Below are positions 37,477 to 49,340 of a DNA stretch of 64,000 bases, in pieces. A program made the position numbers and the translations under genes. The stretch's first letter is position 1; the number at the start of each line of letters is the position of its first letter. The notes under the pieces were generated by a model. It was not told the DNA's origin. It saw only the letters and a list, made by a program, of their open reading frames with translations, and made no database searches. The stretch comes from Isoetes taiwanensis (Eukaryota; Streptophyta; Lycopodiopsida; Isoetales; Isoetaceae): NCBI GenBank assembly GCA_021234155.1, contig JAJEKV010000030.1, positions 3,904,889-3,968,888 on the forward strand, given 5' to 3'.

Positions 37477-39349
37477 TTAGTGGCATGCTATGTACATTGT
37501 AATATTAGTTAAGAGTGGAAGTACTAATATCTAGCATAATAACAGGGGGTTTCTTTTGTGTTTTTGTACGATATTTACTAAGGTTTTTCTATGATTCTGT
37601 TGCCGTATTCAACTAGGTGTACTAAATAGTATTTCTAGAGTGCTCCGTTTCTTGGCCGTTGATTTTTGATGAAAGGCAGAATTGGATGGCCATGATTAAA
37701 TTTATCTATATATCACAGGCTGGACCACAATGATTTTTTTATATTTACCATTCAACCATCGAACCCTTTTATTTAGGGTTTCTGTTGGCCTTGGTTTCTA
37801 AGGTTGTGCAGGGCAACAAGGGGAGGCTCCCGTTCCGAAACTGGTGGCTATGGCAGATTGCTAAGACAAAGAAGACTGATTCCGAAACTAATTGCTATGG
37901 CAGATTGCTCTGATGCCCCAAGTGAAGGAAGAACATGCTCATGTATAATGTGGCTATGCCGTTGTAATCCAAGTATGGCTCTGAATATCATATACAATCA
38001 GCTTGCTTGCCATCTTGCTAGACTTTTCTTCTGCTTCTGCTTATTGTTGCCATTATTTTTCTATTCGTGCTTCCTCTTTGTGAAATTAAACATGTTCTAC
38101 ATATGTGCCATATGGTTATGAATGCTTGGCATGGCACAAAACTTGTTGTAACAGCATGGGAGCCATAGAGGATCATTTATCAATGTGAGAGACTTTCTAG
38201 GTGTTTGAACATCTTATTCTGTTTAAAATGTTCCAGTCTTTGTTCCCTGTTATTATGCTAATATGTGTGTGTGCCAATTGAAAAATCAAAGGAGGGAGAT
38301 ACACTCTAAACTTGTATATTGTGGGTTGAAGATGATCTTTTTGTGTGCAACACTTTAATTCATATGTCTACCAGATATGGCTCTTTAGCGGAAGTTGTGG
38401 ATGTTTCTGTAGAAGTTGTGGATGCAAATGCTAGGAATTACCACGATCTTTCTAAAGTGCGACAAGTAACAAATCTTGCTCCTCATCTTGGCATCATGTT
38501 CATAAGTTGTATTCTAATTATGCGATTCTTTTATCAGTAATCTTGCAATTTCTTAGATACCTTTATTTTTACCTTCTATTAGTTCTAAGATTTCACAGAT
38601 TTCACATGCAACTTACTCATAATATCCTATGCTAAATATTCTTGCCTTGGTATTCCTATTTTGCATTTGTTTATTTCATCCTAAGTTTTTTGTTCGTTCG
38701 TTTGAACCTATGATAACTTTTACGTCTTCTCCTCTTTTTTTTGCCCCTTTTGTTAGGGCCCGAAGGGCACAAATTTTTTTTTTGTCATATAACAACCAAC
38801 ATATAACTACAATCAATATTAATTAACACAAACCATTACATTTACCAATTTTAAATTAAAACCCCCCTGAAACCCCCTTTGGTTTGGGTGCATATTCACA
38901 CGGGGGGTGACTCCAGGCATCGAGAGCTGTTGGGTAAGCATATATGCCCTTTATTCCATGATCTAGATCGTACATAGAGATCCTCGTTTGTGGGGTATGC
39001 CTTTACAAGTTTTGGTATACTGTATAACACAAGTTGCAAAATACTATAAGATTTGAGGCAATGTACTATATGGTGTTGATTTAACATGTATAATATGATT
39101 TTACGGATGTAGTTATGTACAATGTTATATGAGTTAAGAATGTAAGTACCGAAATGTAGTGATATGGTTACACTTTTTTACTTTTCTTTAAGAAGTTGCT
39201 GCTGAAGGTTCTAAATACATCAATCATACATATACATCAATATAATACATGGATTTGCTGAAAGTGTATTGATACATAGAGGATACATTTTACATTGTTT
39301 TTTTTGCTTCTCAAATTTGGTCCAACTTCTAATATTGATAAATGTTTTC
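37477..39349. other. Spacer within copy B, no recognisable gene
   Basis: I see no gene. Copy A offers no clear counterpart, so this may be intron or later insertions. It holds a 47-bp direct duplication at 37833-37909. Confidence 0.45.
37833..37909. repeat. 47-bp direct duplication
   Basis: TTCCGAAACT followed by CTATGGCAGATTGCT occurs at 37833 and 37880. Confidence 0.8.
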
Positions 39350-41260
39350 ATTGCTATAGGTGAAATAGGGTAGTATAAGAAAGCCAGAGAAAGGTGGATT
39401 ATTGTGATGTAGTATGTCGTTATCATACATTGTTTACTTCTTTTCTTTATGGTTACAGATACTAGCAATAGGTTGCCTTTCAAGCCAATAGATACATATG
39501 AAGAACATAATGATAGGCCACTAAAAGCAGTTTTTTCAGGTAAGTAGCTAATTAATTAGATGCACTTAATGTAACTTGAAGACACACTGGACTTAATAAT
39601 GCATTGTCAAATACAATTGTGACAACTAAAACTCCATTTATTGACTATGCAAAAGAAATTGAACTATTGAAGCAGAAGGCAGGATGTGTATCTGTATGGA
39701 TGTTTCATTTCTTAAAGTTTATATTGCTTCTAACTTTGAGCTATTAGGAACAGATGGCAGCAAGAAGTTAATTTTGGAAAAAAAGGACACATCTCCATTA
39801 ATAAAGCCAGATGGTCTTGCATGTAAGATAGAGAAGGCTCCAACATCAGAGCCAATGCCATTTTATGAGAAGGAATTTCAGCTGTTAGTGGTAGATGAGA
39901 AATCTTTAGGTATAATTATTTATTACAATGTACCTCATTCTCCTTCGATCTGTGTTGATGGTGATTAACATTTGCAATAACATCCGAATATAGTGTATGT
40001 GCAACATTGGTTGCATCAACCATTGGAAAGATTGAGCAAATTATTGGAAAAGGAGCAATGGAAATGCCTTTGCAACAATAGGAGCAAGAGATGGAGGATG
40101 TACTTGTGGATAAGAAGAAGCAAGTTTTGCTGAAACAAGAAAAAAGGAGGATAAAAAAGAAAACAAATTAATAGAGTTGGATAAGGAGACAAGGAAGAGG
40201 AAAGATACCAAGACCACACCTTCGGCAAAGAGATGGATATTAGACTCATGCACTTTTGCTGTGTATTGCTTTGTACTTTATCTTCTATTGTAGTACTGAG
40301 TAGCATTTTCTATTGCACATGATTAGAAGCCAAACATCAACTGAATGATTGTAAATGCTATTACAGAAAATGTCTAATAGATATATTGATATATTTAGAG
40401 GGTAACAATTTTGTATTCTTATTTATTGTACTACTTATTTGACATCTTAATATTATTAAGGGTTTAATCCCTCATTCCTTCATTCAAATACTTGAGCAGC
40501 ACCTTACTATGCCAATGGCGAGATGCATTTAACTTTTTCCCTTCAAAAAATATCTGACTTATGGAGCAACATATAAGAGATTAGCATCTGATGTTGTACA
40601 AGTTGGACCCTCCGAGACTAACGTAGAGAAAGGACTTCAAGGCTTTATTGTTAGTAGATGCCAGTACAATCTGGTCTCTATTCAAAAGGAGTCAACACAT
40701 CATGTCTTGATGATATATGTTTTCTGCAAGAAATTGTAGTATTACCTTTTTGTCAGCTCTTGCAATTGTTGTCTTAAATTCTATGACTAGCATAGCACTG
40801 GATATCAAACTCTTGACGATGTAAGTCCTTTCTCTTGGCTATATTCTATTTCTTCTTCAAATTCTAAAATCTTCCATGTTATGTTGCAGGCTTCACAAGG
40901 ATATCATAACATATCTAACCAACTCCAGCTCATGAAGAATTGAATTGTTTGTAAAAATAATGCAATTAAAAAGGTGATTTATCCAGAGGTGCCACAACAA
41001 GAAGATATTGTTAGTTGTGATGTGTATGTGATGGCCTTTATGCAAGCTTTTCTAGATGCCCAAGTTCATTCAAGCAGTATGTTGAGTTTTACTAACTTCA
41101 AATGGATTGCTTTGTGTATGTCTCATGCATGACCTATGCCCTCTTTAGAAGACATGTCATAATAAAAGAAATGATTGAATATGGTCAAAATACTAAAGAA
41201 CAAGCAAAAGAAGATGCCATAGAGAAAAATGGTAGCTAAATTATGTAAAAAGCTTTTATC
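39350..41260 (+). pseudogene. Copy B of the unrecognised multi-exon gene, 3' part
   Basis: Short coding-like blocks align in order with copy A between 27360 and 29400. The clearest pairs are TATCTAACCAACTC with its flanks (40911 and 29056) and GTGATGGCCTTTATGCAAGC (41031 and 29170). Intervening sequence is unalike, as expected for introns. A 94-codon frame at 39684-39968 (Lys-rich, no known motif) corresponds to 27895-28030 of copy A. No intact reading frame spans the blocks. Confidence 0.5.
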
Positions 41261-42085
41261 ATGATCTTTTTTTATAGTACTTTGAATTCTTATTATATCA
41301 ATTGTTTTATTGAGAAGCTACATCAGAATTAAGTACTGTGTATTGCTAAATTTGAGTCACTGTTTCTCAATCTTCAAGGGCTTGAAATTGATCTTGCAAG
41401 CATGGTTCTAGTAAAGGCCTCCACAAAGCCCCCTTCAACTATGAGTTTAGCTTCATCTTCATTAATACATCCCAAAACAACTCCTTTTTATTCTTTTTGC
41501 ATGGAATATTTTCAATCAGCCATATAAGTTAGAGCTGACGAACTGTGAATGCCTTTGGTAACTGCTAGATGTGGTTCCACAAACACCTCTATGATGCATA
41601 TATACAACTTGGATATGCTCCTCAAATATGTGGGGTTTATGGTTCTCTTATGTGTCATGGGCTAATTCACCTGAGGAAGGGATCTGAAGACCATACTCAA
41701 ACCATTTCACGCTGAGAGAAGCAAATTAAAAAAAGAAAGGGAATATGGAGGTCTAATCAGAGAAGTCTGAATCTTAGGGTTGATACAATCCTTAGTTTTT
41801 GCAAACAAAACAATTTCAGGATTGAACTCGAGGTGCTTTGGGCCAAGCATCCATCTTGCAATTTCAAACACAAACACATTTTTAGAAGAATTGGAAACTC
41901 AATGAACACTTTCGAGATATTTGGTAATGTTTCCACAATCACATGGGATATGTTTATAACTTAAGGATTTTAAAGGTTTATTGAGGTATTCGTATATAAA
42001 TACGTATAATGATGATGTTGGCACTTCGGTTTTGGAAAGAAAGGGTATTTTCTTTTTGAACGAAGTTTCAGAGGCGAATAACAGT
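41261..42085. other. Spacer with no recognisable gene
   Basis: Short frames only. The left part may hold the eroded last exon of copy B, since 41390-41420 loosely resembles the start of the 29590 frame in copy A. The similarity is too weak to annotate. Confidence 0.35.
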
Positions 42086-42568
42086 TCACATGCTTGCGGG
42101 GCACTTGGTGCCCAGGGAGGCCGATACATCTAAGGTAATGTCAAAAGCATCCTTAATACGATGCCTCTCCTCTGATCTAGAATAGAGAATTCTTGGGATG
42201 AAGTGGGCAATCTGTCTTCTCATTTTTTGCTTTGCCTCTGCTGGAATAGCAGCAAGAGTATTCATCAATCCCTCACCTTCCAGCTCCTCCTTAGAAACCA
42301 ACACAAAATAGCCACTTCCATCCGGATATGGCAGATGAAATCGATACTGGGTCCATGCAATTTCCTTATCAAAAATGACCGAAATACATCCTGCTAGCAT
42401 TGAATCAAAAAATGATCTTGTTGGACTATCTCCCGGTGGCTGCAGACAAAATTCACAGCTCTGGAATAGGTTAAACACTGGCTTAATCCGGCATGATGCT
42501 TTGAAGGTCTCTCCCAGTAAGAAATCCGATCTGGGTTGTGTTAAAATTCCAGACGAATTGCTGCACAC
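42086..42568 (-). pseudogene. GT47 (exostosin/MUR3-like) glycosyltransferase, C-terminal fragment
   Basis: The 160-codon minus-strand frame carries the hallmark of plant GT47 Golgi enzymes: EFCLQPPGDSPTR, FDSMLAGCISVIFD, then HLPYPDGSGYFV, IPAEAKQKMR and DAFDITLDV at its end. Family members, such as the xyloglucan galactosyltransferase MUR3, transfer sugars to cell-wall polysaccharides in the Golgi. Intact members are about 450-600 residues with an N-terminal membrane anchor, so only the last third is here. The family usually reads TRRS; one Arg is missing. An acceptor-like TTCTTAG directly precedes the frame at about 42570, but the LAS1 start lies only 600 bp upstream with no earlier exons between them. 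I read it as a truncated gene fragment. A terminal exon of a gene overlapping LAS1 is less likely. Confidence 0.8.
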
Positions 42569-42778
42569 TAAGAATGTGCATCGATTGACATTTTGGCACT
42601 GGGCGCTGGCGCTATTGTCGTACGTTTTCTAACTGTATGAATAGTGATATTTCTTAATTTGCTACTGTGTCTTGGAGAAGTTTTGTTGTTGTTGCACTTG
42701 GTTACTAATATCACTATTCTACTATTCAATTATATTAATACTAACACATGTGGACTTTCAGAGGGCTTCGGCCCCTGT

Positions 42779-42865
42779 GCATAAGGGTGATCCCCTCGTT
42801 TGGGATCTCCCTTATGCTTGGATGAGCATTGGATTGGAACTGGGGTTCGATTCCCCAGGCTCATG
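42779..42865 (+). other. tRNA-like structured element
   Basis: A 16-bp stem with one mismatch and a 7-base loop (42779-42794 with 42802-42817) is followed by a perfect T-arm-like hairpin: CTGGGG, loop TTCGATT, CCCCAG (42840-42858). ATGAGC before it and GCTCAT directly after it pair like an acceptor stem. Normal D and anticodon arms are missing, so this is not a functional tRNA. A tRNA-derived SINE head or decayed tRNA is likeliest. Confidence 0.5.
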
Positions 42866-43085
42866 TGATGGTGGAATCCTGTTCATATGTTTGAGTTGTA
42901 AAGTATACTGTTTTATTATGACACTGTATTGAATGCCAAAATACTATTTTAGCCAATGGTTGATGGTTTTCTAGTGCCCCTTTTAAAAGCGGGTCAACAG
43001 AGGCCAGTTTGACTCGAGAAAGACCCCGGATGGGCGAACAGGATTTCTGGAGGGGGAATATCCTACAAAATGTGCCACAATCCAA

Positions 43086-43162
43086 GGGCCCAGAATTAAC
43101 AATAAAAATAGCAGAAAAGCCACGTGGGCACCTTATTTTCCGTCGTCGTAAACCCTAAACCC
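43086..43162 (+). promoter_or_regulatory. LAS1 promoter: site II, G-box and telo-box
   Basis: GGGCCCA at 43086-43092 is TGGGCCC on the other strand, a site II motif (TGGGCY). CACGTG at 43121-43126 is a G-box core. AAACCCTAAACCC at 43150-43162 is a telo-box ending three bases before the LAS1 start codon. Site II plus telo-box is the known plant combination for ribosomal-protein and ribosome-biogenesis genes, where TCP and telo-box-binding factors act. No clear TATA box is seen. Confidence 0.75.
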
Positions 43163-43165
43163 GGA

Positions 43166-46100
43166 ATGGAGCTCCGTCTCGTACCCTGGGCTAGTTGGAA
43201 AGAATGGGATTGCGTTAGGGCTGCCCTCTTCTCAGCTTCTCCTTCTCGAATATCTGCAGCTCAGGATCGGGTATGTCTCTATCTTTAGGGTCGGACATGT
43301 TCGTGATTTTTTTTCTATCCTCGATCATTTTGCTCTTTTATCTGACCTTCACATGAACACTGTGGTAGATCTCTGTCTGGAAATCTAGAGGGAACGTGCC
43401 GGTGGCAGTTGAAATCACAGCGAATCTTCTCGGAATTCGTCAAAAAGACCCATGTACTTGGTGAGTCATATTCACATGACAGTTCAAAGGCAGTTGGAAA
43501 TTTCACAAAGTGCATTCATGTTATGCCAAGGTCATGATTTCTGAGTGATTGACTTTGTTTTTAATGTCTCTAAGAGGATATAACATATTTGTTGTTACAG
43601 TGTCAACAATTTGCCGAATTCTCTTCCAGATTGGATGCTCCAACTAATGTATGCAACAACCATCACAAGGCGAGTGGAAATTGACTTTTTAGGCACCTAA
43701 TAATAAAAATTGAACAACATAATCAATGAATTTGTCTTATGGGATCAAGTTAACACATTGTTGGTCTACAAAATCATTTATTTAATTGTTTGTTGCAGCA
43801 GATTAGTGAATGGTGTCATTGACAGTTCTAAGAAGGTTATGAAAGCTTCAGTCATGAGGCGGGCAGAAGCAGCAGGTTTGCCTCGCCTGTTTGTGGATAT
43901 CCGCCATGGTAAGGCAGCACTCATGTTTATTCAAAGTAGAGATATACACATGCTTTTATCCAAATGTATTATGCCCAAGTATATTGACGCATGACATGCT
44001 GTAAGCATGCATAGGAAACATGCTCATGCTCTTAGAAATATCTGATGTGCGATGATTCACTGTTAAGAAATCTCCCATAGAAAATTGATGTGAACGTAGT
44101 GATGTAAGAGGTTGAATAACATGGATAGTGGATCCAATCAGATTCTGAATTGGGTAATGTAAGCCCTTTCTAATAAGAAATCCTCTCCTTAGATTGACCA
44201 TCCATCGTGGGGGAAACAAGTTCTTCCCGTAAGCTCTGAATTAAAAGTCTTTGGCATGAATGCTTGGAAATAAACTGCAAGCTTTTTAGTGCCAACATGT
44301 ATGTATCATGAGCTAAATGCTATGACTTTTCATGATGTAAATAATGTTGGCGGAAAACATGGAATGCCAAAACTTGAATGAGGTATAACTTATAAGATAT
44401 GCGACTTGTTAGGTCTGGAATGGGGATAACAATAAAGATGCAAGCAATCCTGTTAACCAAATGAAAGCAAATGATCTTGTTTAGATGCTTGTATCTTGTT
44501 ACAGTCAGTTTGGGCCTAAGCATTTAATATGCCCGCTTTCTTCTGTTAACTTCGTTTTGTGATAATTCAGAGGCATCTCATGGTCAACTTCCTGCATTAC
44601 ATGTCCTTCGGATGGCTGGGAGCCAGGTTGGTTGCCTGATTGATGTATAGCTTCTATCACATGATAGACCTAATATTTCCACCATTCTAGGCAATTGAAT
44701 GGTTGAAATCTCATTATTGGGATCAGCAACGGCATCTGTTAGAAAACGTTCATGAAGAGGTCAAGTCAAGGCTCATTGATTACTTCATGCGACATTTTGA
44801 ACTTATAATACCTTCAGAAGTTCTGAACAAAGATGAAGAAGTAAAAGATATGGAGGATTTAGGGATGAAGCATCCAAAATGCAAGACAAAGAACAAGAAT
44901 GTGGGAAAGCGTAGGTCTTTTATTTCATTATTTTCGTTATGTCTATACTTCAATCTTGCTAAGCTAACTATGGTTTGCAATGTTCTGCCATTTAACAGTT
45001 CGTATGTCTGCACAAGCTATTCCAGAAGTTGTGTCTATCTTGCTTGATGATAATTTGCTAGGAGATTCCACTTGGATGGAAAATAGTACAGAGTGCAAAG
45101 CCATAAAGACTGACAGTGACCTGCCATCATTATATGAGGATACTTGGAAATCTGTCATACAAGAGGTAAGATTTTCAATGCCGCAGTTAGTACCCATGCT
45201 GGTCCTTGGAATTGCCAGAAGGATTGCAGGATTAAGTGCCACTGCTGATGGGGGAGGACATGCATTTTTGCATGACAATAATACTTGCAGAGGTCACAGT
45301 TTGCCGATGGATCATAATCTTTTGATTCGTTGGCTGGCTTGGTTCTTGGGTATAGTCTGTTTGGAGGACCAAAAACGTACACAGGCCTATGCAAGTGGAG
45401 ATGTATATGGAGATCTGCTTCAGGAAGTATTGCCATTTTTTTTGAAAAGTAAGCTGAATGGAGGCCTGCTTTTGCAGATTACAGACCTTATTGCTGCTGA
45501 AAGGGATACCCCTTTGACGAAAAGGTCAGCTGCACTTGCATCTTTATATGAGCCATCACTGAAGCAGCTTTCGGTGGAAAGTTGCCCAGATAAATGTACT
45601 TATAAGTCTGAATCCCGTCAACCACCAGAAACAGAATCTTTCTCAAATGAGCTCTGCAAGTTAGAGTCAGATTTGATGCATGTAGAAAATCAGCATAGAG
45701 ATTTATTTTCTAGGAAGGCCAAAGGACTATTGGCCACTGATAAGCAAACTGAAGACTCGGGATCTAAAAAGTGGAAGGTATCATCTACTTGGAAGCCATG
45801 TGCTATTGGCATGCTTCCCTCTTTTTGCCATAGGCATGGTCTGAGGCCCCCATGGTCGAGTACATGTATGCCTGGCTTATGTACGGAAAGTGCTTCTGCT
45901 AAGAACATTGATGAGCTTCATAAGCCGCCTTTGAAACGCAAATTATCAATAATGTTCCCTGACCAAGATGGAGCCAAGCAAACAAAGCAACAAAACTTAC
46001 CAGCTTGCATTGAAATTGTGCCTTTTAAGGGCTGTGGAGGGGGAGAAATGCTACATGACACGTCCGTTAAACGAGCTAATGATGCACTTGAAAGAGACCG

Positions 46101-46266
46101 AAAAATGCTACATGATGCTTTAGTTAAACAGATTGGTGATTCAGTAAAACCATTACATTCAAGTATGCCGACATCTTTGGAAGGCTGCATTTTTATTAGT
46201 GGCATGTTCCAGCAATGTGACCCAGAAATGCTTTCGTCTATTAAGAAAGAAATAAGGGTACTATAA
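43166..46266 (+). CDS. LAS1: Pre-rRNA processing endonuclease LAS1, seven exons
   Basis: LAS1 is the HEPN-fold endonuclease that cuts ITS2 in pre-60S rRNA with the kinase Grc3/NOL9 in the nucleolus. I infer exons 43166-43270, 43369-43460, 43601-43669, 43802-43908, 44571-44626, 44691-44910 and 44999-46266. They join in frame to 638 codons plus stop. The N-terminus has the family signature: WASWKEWDCVRAALFS, then ISVWKSRGNVPVAVE, RLVNGVID, and the catalytic DIRHEASH. Residues R123, H124 and H128 form the RHxxxH nuclease motif, split by intron 4. LPALHVLRMAGSQAIEWLKSHYW follows. The C-terminal two thirds is long and weakly conserved, as usual, and ends KKEIRVL. All introns are GT-AG except intron 3 (GC-AG). 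A donor-like GAGGTAAG inside exon 7 near 45161 might allow a shorter isoform. No disabling change was seen. Confidence 0.9.
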
Positions 46267-46747
46267 TTATATTAGGGCCTGATTCCGCTGATAATTATCG
46301 GTGGGGAATTTAGCCCTCATGCACGACGACATGTGATAGTCGCTTGCTGAAATAGTGATTCCCAGGGACAGTGGCCTTAATTGCTAACAAAAGGACGGGG
46401 AAGCTCCCATGCAATAAAAGGGAATAAGGCCCAGATTCTACTAGCGGTAGGTATTTTTGTTATTGGTGCTAAAATCGCCAGCCTATTTGACATCACATCA
46501 GAGTTGTTGTGATTCCATAAACGGGTCTGTTTTTTCCACGAGATTCTTGTATTGCTTGCTTGCTCTACTTATTGGTCAGCAGAGTTACGGGGACAGCTTT
46601 TGCTAGTCATGAAGGCGGAAAAGGCAGTATGTTCTGAATCGTTTCCTATAACCTTTAGCACTCACTTAGTTCTAGACATTTACAAATGGCAAGGGCAATC
46701 AAAACTTGCTGCATTTTTGTTTACACTTGCTCCAATTTTGTGTTTGA

Positions 46748-46917
46748 TTATATTGTGCATGTATTATAAGAGCCACACTTGGTGCACTTTTGTGTCTTAT
46801 TATATTGTGCGTGTATTATAAGAGCCACACTTGCTGCGCTTGTGGTAGAGCCAATTGTCCCCAATTGACTCTTGCTGCACCTGTGGTAGAGCCAATTGTC
46901 CCCAATTGACTTGCTGC
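46748..46917. repeat. Two adjoining minisatellites
   Basis: A 52-bp unit beginning TTATATTGTGC occurs at 46748 and 46800. A 41-bp unit beginning CTTGCTGC occurs at 46830 and 46871, with its start again at 46910. The second array begins inside the last copy of the first. Confidence 0.85.
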
Positions 46918-49197
46918 AAATAGGAAAGGTAATTCTTGCAGCTACTATATATCTCCTGATAAAAATAAGGTGAGTGTCTATTCAATATTATACAATTTTA
47001 TTTAGAGTGAGCTTGCTGAAAGCTTTGTTATGTGTTTCTCAAGATATTTTGGTTTATTGGTCATCATCTAGATGTTTGAAAGAGAGGCAGTAAATTGCCT
47101 AGAAATTATTGTCTCTTGTACCCCGTCGTTTCTTTGAAAAAAGCTTGAACAATGTTGGTGGAAAAGATGAAGCATTGAGTATGTGTCTAAATGTTGCCAA
47201 GTATCATTCCTTCTATCTTCATCTTCTGCTCTTTGAAGGTAAAATTATGAAATTCTACATTAGAAGGAAATAAAGTGAGTTAATTTGCCTAATTTGCTAT
47301 GTGCTCACTTATTAAGTCCTTCTTGGAGCCATTTATTGTCTAATAGAATGCTGTCCAGTATTATTTGTTAGGTGGGCAATGGTTATGAAGGGCTAGCAAA
47401 ACAAACAAAGGGAAATCCTATTCTATTGTTTTCTGATTTACAATATGGCTGAGGCATTGATCTAGCTCTGTGAATTCATATGACAAATCATTATATGAAT
47501 GCTGTGCACCCGAATTTGGTTCAGATGCTTATCCTGTTAGCTTTCTCTCAACTAGAGGTACAAAGAGTAGAAAGTGCTACACAGCGAGCTCTTTGGCCAA
47601 AAACGGTTATAGAAGAAGGCTGAAGCGCACAACACTACTATAAATATCACAAGTCACATCAGCATTACAAAGCAATAAAGACCAACATGTTAAAGGGTGC
47701 ATGGAAGTTCGCAGATTTTGAGTAGCAATACGAAGGCGAGCAGGTATTCAGGAACTCAAATTCAGAATCCATGGTTGGATAATAAGATGATGTCGTGGAA
47801 TAAAGACAAAACGTTCTGCATAATAGATCCCATGAAGCAAGGGCCAATTACCTTGAACTTGCATTAAAATTAGCAATGCACGAATGGGCTACTTTGAGAA
47901 TTGAGATACCATTTTTATCGCAGAGGTAGTAACCCATCATCGCCTTGATATGCCATTTTAACAGACACTTTGGACAATTTGGAGATTGATGAGACTTAGG
48001 TAATTCGGTCCAAGGTAATTAATGCTTACATTTGGAAATTAGAAATCCAAGTCTTCTTAAGGCCAGATTCCATTACGCGATAAAGGTAAACTCTTGGAAA
48101 CTGTTCGGTTTAGTGGCTAGTCCATTGGGTTAGCAATTAAGAGATCTTCTGTTCAAGTCTCTGGGGGTCCGTCATATGTCCTCATGGATACTGCCAATGT
48201 GGCATGACGTAAAAATACTATCTATCTATCTTTCTTACAACTTCTTGAAATCCGGCTCTCTGTTCGTTCTTTTCTATTCTTTTATCTCCTCCATTCTTTC
48301 TCACCTTGAACTATGGAAAAATTGTTCCCCTGGCTCCTTTTCCTTTTTGTGGCTCGAAGCAGCTAGGGCCACGCCTATTTCTTGCAGAACAAAGATCCTG
48401 AGGTTCTTTTTATTGTTTATTGTTTATGTTTTTGCAAAGAAGTTTTTGCATGTTAAGTCGGCCAGGCTAGTTACAGAGCATTCATGGCCCTTTAAGTACA
48501 TTGCAGGTTGAAGGAAGAAGATAGCAACAAATACGGCAGGTAGGCGGTGACAGAGCAGCATGGAACAAGGAATGGCCACTAAATGCTTCTGGTTGTGCCT
48601 TTTCTGCTCCATTTTATGCTCCAATCTACTCCAATCTTCCGGAATCCATCTTCCTGTCCTGAGCTGGGCCGATTTCTCAACCTTTTGTATATGTAATTCA
48701 TCTTGGATTTAATTTTGAGCTTTCCTTTTGTATCTGTTATTCTTCTTGGATTTAATTTTTTGTAAAAGCTGAAAAACCTGAAGCAATAGGCCTCTCAATG
48801 GCACTTGGAGCTCTCATCCCGTGGGTTCAAATCCCACATTGATAGTGCAGGCAGAATACAGCAGAGTTGAATCCTTCTACAGTTTCATTATTTTTTGCTG
48901 GATAATGCAATGGAATAAAATTCATGAGATCAATTGTGCTATATTGATTTTCACCTTAACCATTAATTCAATATTTTTGAACCTTAACCATTGAATGTTT
49001 TAATCTAAGTTAAAACTTAGATTGCAATCTATTAGCATGTATAAATGAGAATGGAGATAACATGGCATTTTATGCCTTATAGACTTGTTTGGGTTCGATT
49101 CCCAAAAAGGTTTTTTTTTAACAATAAAAAAGATTAATACAAAATTAATAATATATTAGCTTTTAAATTGTGGCCTATAGTTTTTTTTTTTTAATGT

Positions 49198-49340
49198 GTG
49201 CCACGTGTCAACTTTCGATACTTTGCTTTTTCGACGTGTCATAATAATGCTTTTTTATTTTAAAAGTATGCCACGTGTCCATATTTGATTAGTTAGAATA
49301 ATGTTTTTTTATTTAAAAAATATGCCACGTATCAATATCT
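49198..49340. repeat. Degenerate repeat carrying ACGTGTC
   Basis: GCCACGTGTCA, CGACGTGTCAT, GCCACGTGTCC and GCCACGTATCA recur at 49200, 49232, 49270 and 49324 in AT-rich sequence. Related strings occur near 49520 and 49575. The motif matches ABRE/G-box cores, but no gene is adjacent. Confidence 0.6.

Noticed and set aside
44980-44998. ATG at 44980 as the start of a separate 428-codon gene
   Set aside because: The bases up to 44998 are intron 6 ending in an acceptor; the frame joins exon 6 of LAS1 in phase.
48777-48850. Possible tRNA gene with GTGGGTTCAAATCCCAC
   Set aside because: The T-arm is good, but the A-box-like TGGCACTTGG is too close and no cloverleaf forms. At most a SINE scrap.
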